From Lachnospiraceae bacterium (GTDB lineage Bacteria; Bacillota; Clostridia; Lachnospirales; Lachnospiraceae), in the NCBI GenBank assembly GCA_017475845.1, contig JAFVEU010000145.1, forward strand, positions 1 through 6,668: a stretch of 6,668 nucleotides of DNA, read 5' to 3'. Under the pieces are notes generated by a model that saw only the letters and a program-made list of their open reading frames with translations, was not told the origin of the DNA and made no database searches. Shown piece after piece: positions 1 through 5,875 of the stretch. Each line of letters starts with the position of its first letter. Positions within the stretch are counted from its first letter, which is position 1. A program made the translations under genes and the position numbers.

Positions 1-1827
1 GGTACTAAAGGAAGCGAAATGATTCGTTCCGTCGTAGCCATAGGTGAAATCACTTGTTTTGGAGTCTGCGAAATCAAAGGCCACCGCATATTTATATTTA
101 CCGTTATAGAGCTTAAAGGCTGCATCCTCGTAGGATATCCAGAAATAACCGTTTCCGTAGCGGTCATCCCCTGCAAAGGAACTCTTCACAAGAAAACCGC
201 CGTTACCATCGGGGATATTTCCAGCAATGGCAAAGTTGCTCCTATCTATGCTGTCATCCCAGGCCACCAGTACCGCAGTATGATTTGTGCTATAACCTGT
301 GTAGACGGGAGTGTACTTGAAGCAGTCCGTTACCTGAGGACTTCCCGCAGGGTTATCCCTCTTAACTACGGTATCCGGATTCTCTCCCGCGCTGTTATCG
401 CTGATCTTCATCTGTATCCCGGCAGAACCGTAATCCCTTATCATGGCCTTGATGGAATCGATATCGTTATTTGGAACCCAGACAGCGTTCTCCAGCTGTG
501 CGTCAACGGCGTCGACATTTCCTTCAAAATTGATGACACCTTCCGTGCTCGGGCCCGCCCAGCGCTCGAAATTAAAAACGGTATTTATGAGATTTCCCTT
601 TGCGAATCTAAGATCCCCTTCCTGCCAGTTTTTACTGTTTGTCTCCGTGGAGATATTAAACTCATATCCGGTATAATCCCAGCTTTTCCAGCTCTTCACC
701 GCTTTACCGCTGCTGTTGTCATAGGTGAGATCTCCCGGAACAAAATCCGTCGCATCCGTCTTTTTATTCCAGGTCTCTCCGTAATAATCATATCTTTTGG
801 AATTGTATGTGGATTCCACTATATGTCCGGGATTCACGGGCTTTGCTTCCAGCTCGTCCTTAGTCATTATTCCGTTCTTTATCATACTGGTCTCTGCCAT
901 GCTTGCAGCGGCATAGGCCCAGCACCAGGCCGTAGCTCCCTGGTTCTTGGGAGTTGTGACATAGTTATTATAGGAATCGTAATAGCTTGATTCCAGCGAT
1001 GCCAGAGAACTTAAGGAGGCTCCGTCTCCCCCTTCTTCCCCGTCCATCCTCTCCTGGGTGGCACTGGTCACATAACCCACCGTCTCATCGGAGAAGTCCA
1101 TGTTCATGTCGATATTTCCGGGGGTGAAAACATAATTAAATCCCGGCTCCTCTTCCGTTTCTTCCGACTCTTCGTCCTCTTCCTCGCCGTCCTTCTTTTT
1201 CACGGATTCCGGATCCTCTGTCTTAACCTCATCTTCCCATTCTATCTCTCCGGTAAATTCTGATGCGGTCTCTTCCGGAGTGTCGGGGGAAACCGTCTCC
1301 GCATCTCCGGTGTTTTCGCTGTTCTCCGGGTTCTGAGAGCTTTCCTGTCCTTCGGTATTTTCTCCGGTTCCCTGCTCCCCTTCGCTTCCCTGCACGGGAG
1401 TATTCTCACCCTCTGCGGGAGCACTTTCCCCTTCCGGGCTTACTTCGGAGGGAGCCGCCTCCTCTGTGGGAGCGCTTTCTTCTCCGGTATTCTCATTAAG
1501 CGCCGGTTCCTCTGCGGGAGCGGAACCGTTCAGGTTACCCCTGTCCTCAGCGGGAGCTTCATTTGAGTCAGAGTTCTCCTCTGCGGGAGCTCCATCTGAA
1601 CCGGAGTTCTCCTCTGAGGGAGCTTCCTCTGAGCCAAAGCTTCCCTCCGCGGGAGCTTCATTATCTTCCGCGTCAAGAGCACCGTTTCCGTCATTACTGT
1701 CATTTACACTGTTCTCCGACTCACTGGTCGTAAGTATCTCCGCGCCGAAAGAACTTACGGGAACAGACGTAAGTACCAGGGCCGCAGCCAAAAGTATGGA
1801 TAATTTTTTCATCCTTCTTTTCATCAT
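1..1827 (-). CDS. Secreted papain-like (C1A) cysteine peptidase, C-terminus outside window
   Basis: The frame is open from ATG at 1827 to the window edge, giving 609 visible residues. GAGGA lies 6 bases before this ATG, which favours it over Met2 and Met6. Residues 1-29 are a signal peptide (basic start, hydrophobic core, likely cut after SSFGA). Residues 30-230 are a low-complexity acidic linker with repeated APAE/APSE/APTE motifs and an E/D-rich end. The peptidase domain runs from about 285 to 575. The oxyanion Gln296 and nucleophile Cys302 lie in NQGATAWCWAY with the papain Q-to-C spacing of six. His516 lies in NHTAVLVAWDD. The block GGFLVKSSFAGDD...GYFWISYED (544-568) matches the papain KNSWG block, but Ser549 sits where Asn is expected, and Phe and Ala replace Trp and Gly. 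Cys302 to His516 is longer than in papain, suggesting an insertion. Residues after 575 resemble the start of the lectin-like domain that follows this peptidase type in Clostridia. It probably acts outside the cell or on its surface; the substrate is unknown. Confidence 0.85.
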   Translation of the reverse strand, partial: MMKRRMKKLSILLAAALVLTSVPVSSFGAEILTTSESENSVNDSNDGNGALDAEDNEAPAEGSFGSEEAPSEENSGSDGAPAEENSDSNEAPAEDRGNLNGSAPAEEPALNENTGEESAPTEEAAPSEVSPEGESAPAEGENTPVQGSEGEQGTGENTEGQESSQNPENSENTGDAETVSPDTPEETASEFTGEIEWEDEVKTEDPESVKKKDGEEEDEESEETEEEPGFNYVFTPGNIDMNMDFSDETVGYVTSATQERMDGEEGGDGASLSSLASLESSYYDSYNNYVTTPKNQGATAWCWAYAAASMAETSMIKNGIMTKDELEAKPVNPGHIVESTYNSKRYDYYGETWNKKTDATDFVPGDLTYDNSSGKAVKSWKSWDYTGYEFNISTETNSKNWQEGDLRFAKGNLINTVFNFERWAGPSTEGVINFEGNVDAVDAQLENAVWVPNNDIDSIKAMIRDYGSAGIQMKISDNSAGENPDTVVKRDNPAGSPQVTDCFKYTPVYTGYSTNHTAVLVAWDDSIDRSNFAIAGNIPDGNGGFLVKSSFAGDDRYGNGYFWISYEDAAFKLYNGKYKYAVAFDFADSKTSDFTYGYDGTNHFASFST

Positions 1828-1938
1828 AAACTATCCTCGGAAAACGTGATCTATATTGTAACCGCTAAATTTTTCGGCGTATTTACCATTATCTTAACAG
1901 AGAAATCTGAAGTATTTATTAATTTATAGTAAGCGAAA

Positions 1939-1952
1939 TCATAAATTTATGA
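1939..1952. repeat. 14-bp perfect AT-rich palindrome
   Basis: TCATAAATTTATGA reads the same on both strands. It lies in the 137-bp gap between the relic tail (1965) and the peptidase start (1827). No terminator T-run follows on the minus strand, and the stem is too AT-rich for a good terminator. It could be an operator for the peptidase gene, but a short AT palindrome can occur by chance. I saw no convincing -35/-10 pair in the gap; TACAAT at 1860-1855 is the best -10 candidate and lacks a good -35. Confidence 0.3.
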
Positions 1953-1964
1953 CCCGCCGAGGAG

Positions 1965-2015
1965 CTACTCCGCCTTGTGTTTTACCGTGATCTTCATCCT
2001 GCCCAAAGTCCCTGC
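1965..2015 (-). pseudogene. Relic or duplicated 3' end of a paralogue of the upstream secreted-protein gene
   Basis: In a frame different from the 2027-3589 gene, this stretch reads AGTLGRMKITVKHKAE followed by TAG. The real gene ends GTKQTKITVKYKAE followed by TAG. The two stop codons lie 62 bases apart. The last 30 bases (nine codons plus stop) agree at 26 positions. Three of the four differences are synonymous (ACT/ACG, AAA/AAG, GAA/GAG); the fourth gives Tyr to His. Such a synonymous bias suggests that the copy was a coding end under selection before it was stranded here, rather than a recent slip duplication. No start codon with a ribosome site precedes it, so it is not called as a gene. 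Confidence 0.55.
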
Positions 2016-2026
2016 CGCTACGCAAG

Positions 2027-3589
2027 CTATTCCGCTTTGTATTTTACAGTGATCTTCGTTTGTTTCGTGCCGGAAGGAGCTCCCACTGCCTTCAGGAAAT
2101 AGCAGAGATTATAGGTCTTTTTCGGAATGATGCCGGATCTGTTGATAACGACCCTGACACGGGCCACCCTTCCGCCCCTGTCCACGGTCCAGTATGACTT
2201 AAATGGCCCTTCATCAGCCGCTTTTACGGAAGAGGGGTCGATACGTCCGAACCTCGGTGAATTTACCCTTATCTCAAAAGTTCCTGCTATATGATTATCG
2301 GACAATGTTTCATTGATCATTAGCTTGTTGCCGCTGACAAAGGAACACCTTATCCGTGAGGTCTTTCTTGAAGCGGTGAAATAAGAAGTCCTCTTCACGC
2401 TCTTCGCATCCATGCCGGGATTCCCCAGAACGCTGTTAAAGGAGAACTCTGTGACCCCGGAAGCAAGCCCCGCCTCTTCCTTTGCTCTCACAAAGATATC
2501 CGTGATCTCTCCGGTACCGGGATCAGTATACTTTTCCAGTATGTAATTATCGGACATGGAGGCATTGCTGAAGCCGATATCATTTAATACCAGCCCGGCG
2601 TTTCTGACCACAGGCCTGTAGTGAAAAGCCGTGTCACTCCTTGACGAAAGATCCATGGAACTGTCCGGGGCTCTTTTAAGTGAAAGGATGCTCTCCTTAC
2701 TCACCAGCTTTACGCTGAACCTCTTTTTTACAGCCTTCACGGGATTGCATTCCGTATTGATGAGCCAGAGCTGCACCGGATATGTCTTATTGAGCCTGAT
2801 ATTTGCCCCGGCCTTTACCCTCACCGTATTTTCATTTATAAGAGCAAGGCTTATCTCCGGCGGTATCTTCGGCCTGTAACGGTTACTGGATAAGGGCGCG
2901 ATGGAAAACCCGTCATATTTTGGGGAATTCACCGCAAAATCCCCTTTATCTGAAGCATTCAGCGTAACAAGACTTTTTTTCCAGACCGCCGCAGGACCCT
3001 TTTTCCCAAGCTGCACCGTGAGCTTCAGAGCCTTGCTGCGCCTTCCGCTGTTCCTGTCCGTCAGGACTATGTCCCTTTTAACGATCTGCTTATACAGGGA
3101 AGAATCCGCCGAAACAGTGATATGATAGGCGGGAAGTCCGTTATATGAAACCTTCTCCTTGATAAACTTAAGGCTTCCCGCATCCTCAAGCCCGGAGATC
3201 TCATAATCCCCGTCCACATCCAGAACCAGGTACGTATCGTCACTCACCGGCCTGTCCGCCGTATAAAAGACCAGCTTCTTCTTCGTAAGGAATGCAGGAG
3301 GCACGGTAAAATCACTGCTCAGAGAGCGCACCCGCACCGTATCGGAAATGATGAGCTCCGTCTCCGTCACCAGCTTCTCCGGAGCTTCCTCCCCGGACAC
3401 ACTGAAAAGCCCGGTTTCAGCCGCTTCCGCCTCTTCTCCCGACACAGACAGTATCTCATTTCCAGCCGCTTTCGTTCCCTCTTCCGCAACGCAAACAAAG
3501 CTGTTCAGAGACAGCGTGAGCAATGCCAGCACCAACGCGCAGGCCGTTCTTTTCTTAAAAACATCCGGTTTCATCATCATTAGAAACAC
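2027..3589 (-). CDS. Secreted protein of tandem beta-sandwich (Ig-like) modules, function unknown
   Basis: This gene encodes 520 residues from GTG at 3589, or 517, 516 or 515 from the three consecutive ATGs at 3580, 3577 and 3574. I favour an ATG start, but none has a clear Shine-Dalgarno sequence. The signal peptide is KPDVFKKR, then a hydrophobic core, likely cut after FVCVA (about residue 35). A short acidic segment follows with two copies of SVSGEEA (48-54, 63-69). The rest is beta-rich with no catalytic motif I recognise. Several stretches end in alternating-residue strands, at about 188-194 (LKLTVQL), 290-296 (RFSVKLV) and 511-518 (TKITVKYK). The motif NSP(K/R)(Y/F) recurs at 221 and 443, SDN(Y/H)I at 346 and 430, and K-T-Y at 268 and 491, supporting repeated modules. 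There is no LPXTG or membrane anchor at the C-terminus, so the protein is probably released or held non-covalently at the surface. A strong promoter lies about 160 bases upstream. It may be co-transcribed with the peptidase gene downstream, since I see no clear terminator between them. Confidence 0.8.
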   Translation of the reverse strand: MFLMMMKPDVFKKRTACALVLALLTLSLNSFVCVAEEGTKAAGNEILSVSGEEAEAAETGLFSVSGEEAPEKLVTETELIISDTVRVRSLSSDFTVPPAFLTKKKLVFYTADRPVSDDTYLVLDVDGDYEISGLEDAGSLKFIKEKVSYNGLPAYHITVSADSSLYKQIVKRDIVLTDRNSGRRSKALKLTVQLGKKGPAAVWKKSLVTLNASDKGDFAVNSPKYDGFSIAPLSSNRYRPKIPPEISLALINENTVRVKAGANIRLNKTYPVQLWLINTECNPVKAVKKRFSVKLVSKESILSLKRAPDSSMDLSSRSDTAFHYRPVVRNAGLVLNDIGFSNASMSDNYILEKYTDPGTGEITDIFVRAKEEAGLASGVTEFSFNSVLGNPGMDAKSVKRTSYFTASRKTSRIRCSFVSGNKLMINETLSDNHIAGTFEIRVNSPRFGRIDPSSVKAADEGPFKSYWTVDRGGRVARVRVVINRSGIIPKKTYNLCYFLKAVGAPSGTKQTKITVKYKAE

Positions 3590-3621
3590 AATTAAACTCG
3601 CAGACGCTTCGCTTTTTGCTC

Positions 3622-3677
3622 GTTATAGAATCGCTGCTTATGCAGCTCTCCCGGTGCAGGGGCTATAACCCCGCACC
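3622..3677. other. Two hairpins with a possible pseudoknot; structured leader or omega-RNA-like fold
   Basis: Two hairpins stand in tandem. One is GCTGC-TTAT-GCAGC at 3633-3646. The other is GGTGC(A)GGGG-CTATAA-CCCCGCACC at 3653-3677, nine pairs with one bulged base. The loop of the second, CTATAAC (3663-3669), is perfectly complementary to GTTATAG at 3622-3628. Together they can form a pseudoknot that encloses the first hairpin. On the minus strand this lies in the leader of the secreted-protein gene. On the plus strand, with the palindrome at 3681-3725, it resembles the right end of an IS200/IS605-family element, where TnpB guide RNAs carry a pseudoknotted scaffold. No tnpA or tnpB is present, so this identity is inferred; the hairpins themselves are plainly visible. 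Confidence 0.55.
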
Positions 3678-3680
3678 CGA

Positions 3681-3725
3681 AATCAAGATATTCCCACCAC
3701 CTATAGGTGGTGGGTTATCTTGATT
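3681..3725. repeat. 45-bp imperfect palindrome, IS200/IS605-end-like hairpin
   Basis: The core is CCCACCACCT-AT-AGGTGGTGGG (3693-3714), a perfect 10-bp stem with a two-base loop. Outer arms AATCAAGAT (3681-3689) and ATCTTGATT (3717-3725) add nine pairs across a small internal bulge (ATT against TT). Such subterminal hairpins mark the ends of IS200/IS605 elements and related palindromic elements, where the transposase binds the folded single strand. No T-run follows on either strand, so it is not a typical terminator. It lies inside the putative 5' leader of the 2027-3589 gene, about 20 bases downstream of its predicted transcription start. Confidence 0.8.
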
Positions 3726-3749
3726 ATTCTATATATTGTGGCTGTTGAC

Positions 3750-3778
3750 ATAATAGCGCAAATTATTGATTATGTAAA
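3750..3778 (-). promoter_or_regulatory. Sigma-70-type promoter for the secreted-protein gene
   Basis: On the minus strand TTTACA (3778-3773) and TATTAT (3755-3750) are separated by 17 bases; each box has five of six consensus matches. Transcription should start near 3743, giving a leader of about 160 bases that contains the palindrome and the two hairpins. This is the only strong minus-strand promoter seen between the SRP RNA and the 2027-3589 gene. Confidence 0.65.
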
Positions 3779-3870
3779 CTGTTTTTTCAGCCGGGATAGT
3801 GTGAGTATTCCGTTCCCCTCTTATCCCCCTCATCACTTTACTGTCTATCCCCGGCATTCCATCCAGGGTT

Positions 3871-3908
3871 TACTTGCCCTTCCAGCATAATCCCCTCCCA
3901 GGCAAGTA
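3871..3908. repeat. Twin stem-loop, copy 1
   Basis: The arms TACTTGCC (3871-3878) and GGCAAGTA (3901-3908) are perfect 8-bp inverted repeats around a 22-base loop containing GCATAATCCCCTCCC. The second copy begins 64 bases later with identical arms and the same loop length. A TTT follows on the plus strand, which is too short for a confident terminator. The role is unknown. Confidence 0.75.
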
Positions 3909-3934
3909 TTTCCACCCGAGACTCCCCCGAATTG

Positions 3935-3972
3935 TACTTGCCTTTACCGCATATTCCCCTCCCGGGCAAGTA
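3935..3972. repeat. Twin stem-loop, copy 2
   Basis: The same TACTTGCC (3935-3942) and GGCAAGTA (3965-3972) arms enclose a 22-base loop containing GCATATTCCCCTCCC. The two loops agree at 17 of 22 positions, and all 16 arm bases are identical between copies. The 26 bases between the copies are unrelated to the repeat. Two copies are too few, and the units too palindromic in layout, to call a CRISPR array. Confidence 0.75.
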
Positions 3973-4115
3973 TTTCTTGTCCTCGTGTAGTTTCGAGAGG
4001 GTATGAAGAGCAGTTTAGTAAATTGAAACCCTGCAGATTGGAACGGTTCGGCGAAATGCCTGACAAAAGGATCACCCGGATCAAAGCCGGCTCCCGGAAG
4101 ATCAGATCATGAATA

Positions 4116-4252
4116 AAGATCAACCTATCCTCAAGACCCCGGTTGCCCCACGTCACATGGAAGGTTCCGCTTAGTGCTGCTTCGTTCCCGACCTGACACG
4201 GTTCACAGATTTCCATTGCGCGGGACCGGAGCCTTAAGGACAGGTTGATCCC
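4116..4252 (-). ncRNA. ffs: Signal recognition particle RNA, small bacterial type
   Basis: On the minus strand the signature GTGTCAGGTC...GAAGCAGCACTAAGC is the Ffh-binding domain IV of SRP RNA. The apical loop is GGAA closed by G-C. E. coli has C-G at this position, so the pair is swapped but pairing is kept. The two ends also pair: GATCAACCT near the 5' end (4250-4242) matches AGGTTGATC near the 3' end (4126-4118), with further pairs inside (TCCTTAAG against CTTGAGGA, CCGGT against ACCGG). The whole RNA is therefore one rod of about 137 bases. There is no room for, and no sign of, the 5' Alu domain of the longer Bacillus-type RNA. The RNA joins Ffh to deliver nascent membrane and secreted proteins to FtsY/Sec. 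TTTATT just after the closing stem may serve as a weak terminator. The exact ends are estimates. Confidence 0.93.
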
Positions 4253-4264
4253 TGAATTCGAATC

Positions 4265-4294
4265 ATTATATTATCACGCCGCAGATATTGTCAA
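4265..4294 (-). promoter_or_regulatory. Consensus promoter of the SRP RNA
   Basis: TTGACA (4294-4289) and TATAAT (4270-4265), both perfect consensus boxes, are separated by 18 bases on the minus strand. The predicted start, around 4258-4252, matches the 5' end of the SRP RNA rod. The -35 box begins on the base after the cyclase stop codon (TGA, 4297-4295). Confidence 0.85.
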
Positions 4295-5875
4295 TCACCC
4301 TCTGGCAATGCTGTCACTGTTTTTATTCTCGTCTATCTTCGCGTTCTTTTCCGCGATATGGAACTGGTTCCTGCCTCCGGCCTTGGAATCGTAGAGCATA
4401 TTGTCCGCTCGCCTGATGCCGTCGGTATAATCCTTGTCCGAGGGCGCAAAGCCGGCAATGCCCACGGAAGCAGTCATGAAAAGCTCATGCCCGTCTTCGG
4501 TCACCACCTTAACTTCATGGATCGCATCCATAACCTTGTTTGCCACCTGGTAAATCCCGTCGTCGTCAAGCCCCAGGTACACCCCCACGAATTCGTCTCC
4601 GCCCCATCTTATCAGATAGTCGGATTTCCTGAAGGTGTGGTAGAGGCTCATGACCACTCTTTTAAGGACCACATCCCCCACATCATGGCCGTAGGTATCA
4701 TTGATCTCCTTAAAATGATCCACATCCAGAAGCATGATGGCAGGACTAGGCTTGCCCTTTTTATATGCTTCAAAGACCTTCTTTAAGACCTCTTCACCGT
4801 ACTGCCGGCTGGTGGCTTTGGTGAGGGCATCCCTCTCCACCTGCCTTTTCAGCTTCTTCGTTATATCAAGGGTAAACTCCCTGTCGGATCTCACGGTCAT
4901 GATCACCATGAAGGCGAGAAGGATAAGGAAGATAAGCGCCACCACGATCTCGAATTTAATGATATATCCCTCGATCTCGGCGTTGGAGCGCTCTACAAAG
5001 GAGGCTATATCATTCATGTCCGAGCTCATGCCCACTATCCAGTCATAGTCCGGAAACAGCATGGAATACACAAGCCTCGGGGCCACCACCCCGTCCCTGC
5101 CCTTGTTGGAATAAGTATAGAGTGCACTTCCCTTTTCCTTAAGGAGCTCAAGCTCCTCCTCAAGGTACTTCTTCCCCTCCGTATCCGTTTCGGTGGTGGA
5201 AAGGAGCCTGCCCTCCGTTACTCTGGATTCGGGATTCACGAACCTGACGGCATAATTCTTGCCTCCGTCGTAATTCCTTATCTCATTGATCCACATCCAG
5301 GTGCCGCCTTCAAAGCTGTTATAGGCCACCTTTTCCCGGATGCTGTTCTTCACCATGTTGTTCAAGGTCTCTTTGGTGATCCCGTAGATAATGGACACAT
5401 TTCCCACCGAGAAGAAATCCGCGGAAATAAAGCTGTTCTTCAGACTGCTTTCGTTACCGTCCCAGGCATCTCCCAGCAGACCGTCGGAATCATATATGAC
5501 CTCATTGGTATTTTTGTCATAGGCCATGTAAGTCCAGTTGCTCCTGTCGGGTCGGCCGTCAAAATACTCCTTTACCACCCTTTCCGGTGCGGACTCCGCC
5601 TCCCTGGCGATCAGGTGGACATGCTCAATACAGTTCTCCACCTGTTCTCCGTATTCCCTGGTACGGACCTCCCTCTCGGTATTGATATCCCCCACAAGGT
5701 TGTTTACCGTATTCTCAAGAAAGTGCTTGCGGAGCTCCAGGGCATTGGCATTCAGCTGTTCCCTGTACAGCGTCCTTATCCTGGCAAAGGCCTGGTGCAG
5801 GAGCGCCAGTATGGCCAGTGTCATGATCCGGACTATAGCGATGGTCTGCGGTCTGACATTCTGCTTTTTTCCCAT
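4295..5875 (-). CDS. Membrane-anchored Cache-GGDEF diguanylate cyclase
   Basis: This 526-residue protein is predicted to make c-di-GMP from two GTP. A hydrophobic segment at about 11-30 and a stronger one at 307-328 place residues 31-306 outside the membrane. That outer part looks like a Cache-type sensor: WMWINEI at 193-199 and the closing strand FPDYDWIVGMSSDMNDI at 274-290 are typical. The cyclase domain spans about 348-508. It has the metal-binding Asp384 (LLDVDHFKEIND), the intact active-site motif GGDEF at 425-429, and RxxD (RKSD, 416-419) exactly five residues before it, the site of product inhibition. The entry motif reads DALTKATSR instead of the usual DxLTxLxNR. The catalytic residues look intact, so the enzyme should be active; the ligand is unknown. 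It has no EAL or receiver domain. The ATG at 5875 directly follows the upstream TAA, with AGGAG six bases before it inside the upstream gene, indicating translational coupling. Confidence 0.93.
   Translation of the reverse strand: MGKKQNVRPQTIAIVRIMTLAILALLHQAFARIRTLYREQLNANALELRKHFLENTVNNLVGDINTEREVRTREYGEQVENCIEHVHLIAREAESAPERVVKEYFDGRPDRSNWTYMAYDKNTNEVIYDSDGLLGDAWDGNESSLKNSFISADFFSVGNVSIIYGITKETLNNMVKNSIREKVAYNSFEGGTWMWINEIRNYDGGKNYAVRFVNPESRVTEGRLLSTTETDTEGKKYLEEELELLKEKGSALYTYSNKGRDGVVAPRLVYSMLFPDYDWIVGMSSDMNDIASFVERSNAEIEGYIIKFEIVVALIFLILLAFMVIMTVRSDREFTLDITKKLKRQVERDALTKATSRQYGEEVLKKVFEAYKKGKPSPAIMLLDVDHFKEINDTYGHDVGDVVLKRVVMSLYHTFRKSDYLIRWGGDEFVGVYLGLDDDGIYQVANKVMDAIHEVKVVTEDGHELFMTASVGIAGFAPSDKDYTDGIRRADNMLYDSKAGGRNQFHIAEKNAKIDENKNSDSIARG

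Larger units (their letters stand above)
3779..4115. other. Non-coding spacer rich in pyrimidine runs and short inverted repeats
   Basis: No credible gene was found here on either strand. The left part has repeated C-runs on the plus strand (for example at 3814, 3825, 3848, 3892, 3925 and 3956), so the minus strand is G-rich. CCGGGATAG at 3791-3799 pairs with CTATCCCCGG at 3845-3854 apart from one bulged base. The twin stem-loops at 3871-3972 are listed separately. The part from 3990 to 4115, downstream of the SRP RNA, holds only weak pairings such as CTCG/CGAG near 3983-3998. Confidence 0.6.

Noticed and set aside
19..990. Long plus-strand open frame of 323 codons
   Set aside because: It lies opposite the peptidase gene, whose frame has a signal peptide, Cys/His motifs and a ribosome site. 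The plus translation has no recognisable domain.
3348..3668. Plus-strand frame ending IAAYAALPVQGL as a TnpB C-terminus
   Set aside because: Most of it is antisense to the signal peptide and N-terminus of the secreted protein, and no RuvC motif is present. At best only the non-coding right-end structure of such an element remains.
3918..3964. Minus-strand G-quadruplex
   Set aside because: There are enough G-runs, but one loop would be more than 25 bases, so a stable quadruplex is unlikely.
3871..3972. CRISPR array
   Set aside because: There are only two units, with perfect terminal arms and variable loops, and no third repeat. The 26-base interval is not evidence of spacers.
3944..4216. Minus-strand open frame of 90 codons
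   Set aside because: Its first half is the SRP RNA and its tail runs through the twin stem-loop region. The RNA structure explains the conservation and the frame has no ribosome site.
4116..4252. Large SRP RNA with an Alu domain, as in Bacillus
   Set aside because: The promoter sets the 5' end just before the closing stem and the two ends pair at about 137 bases, which leaves no Alu domain.
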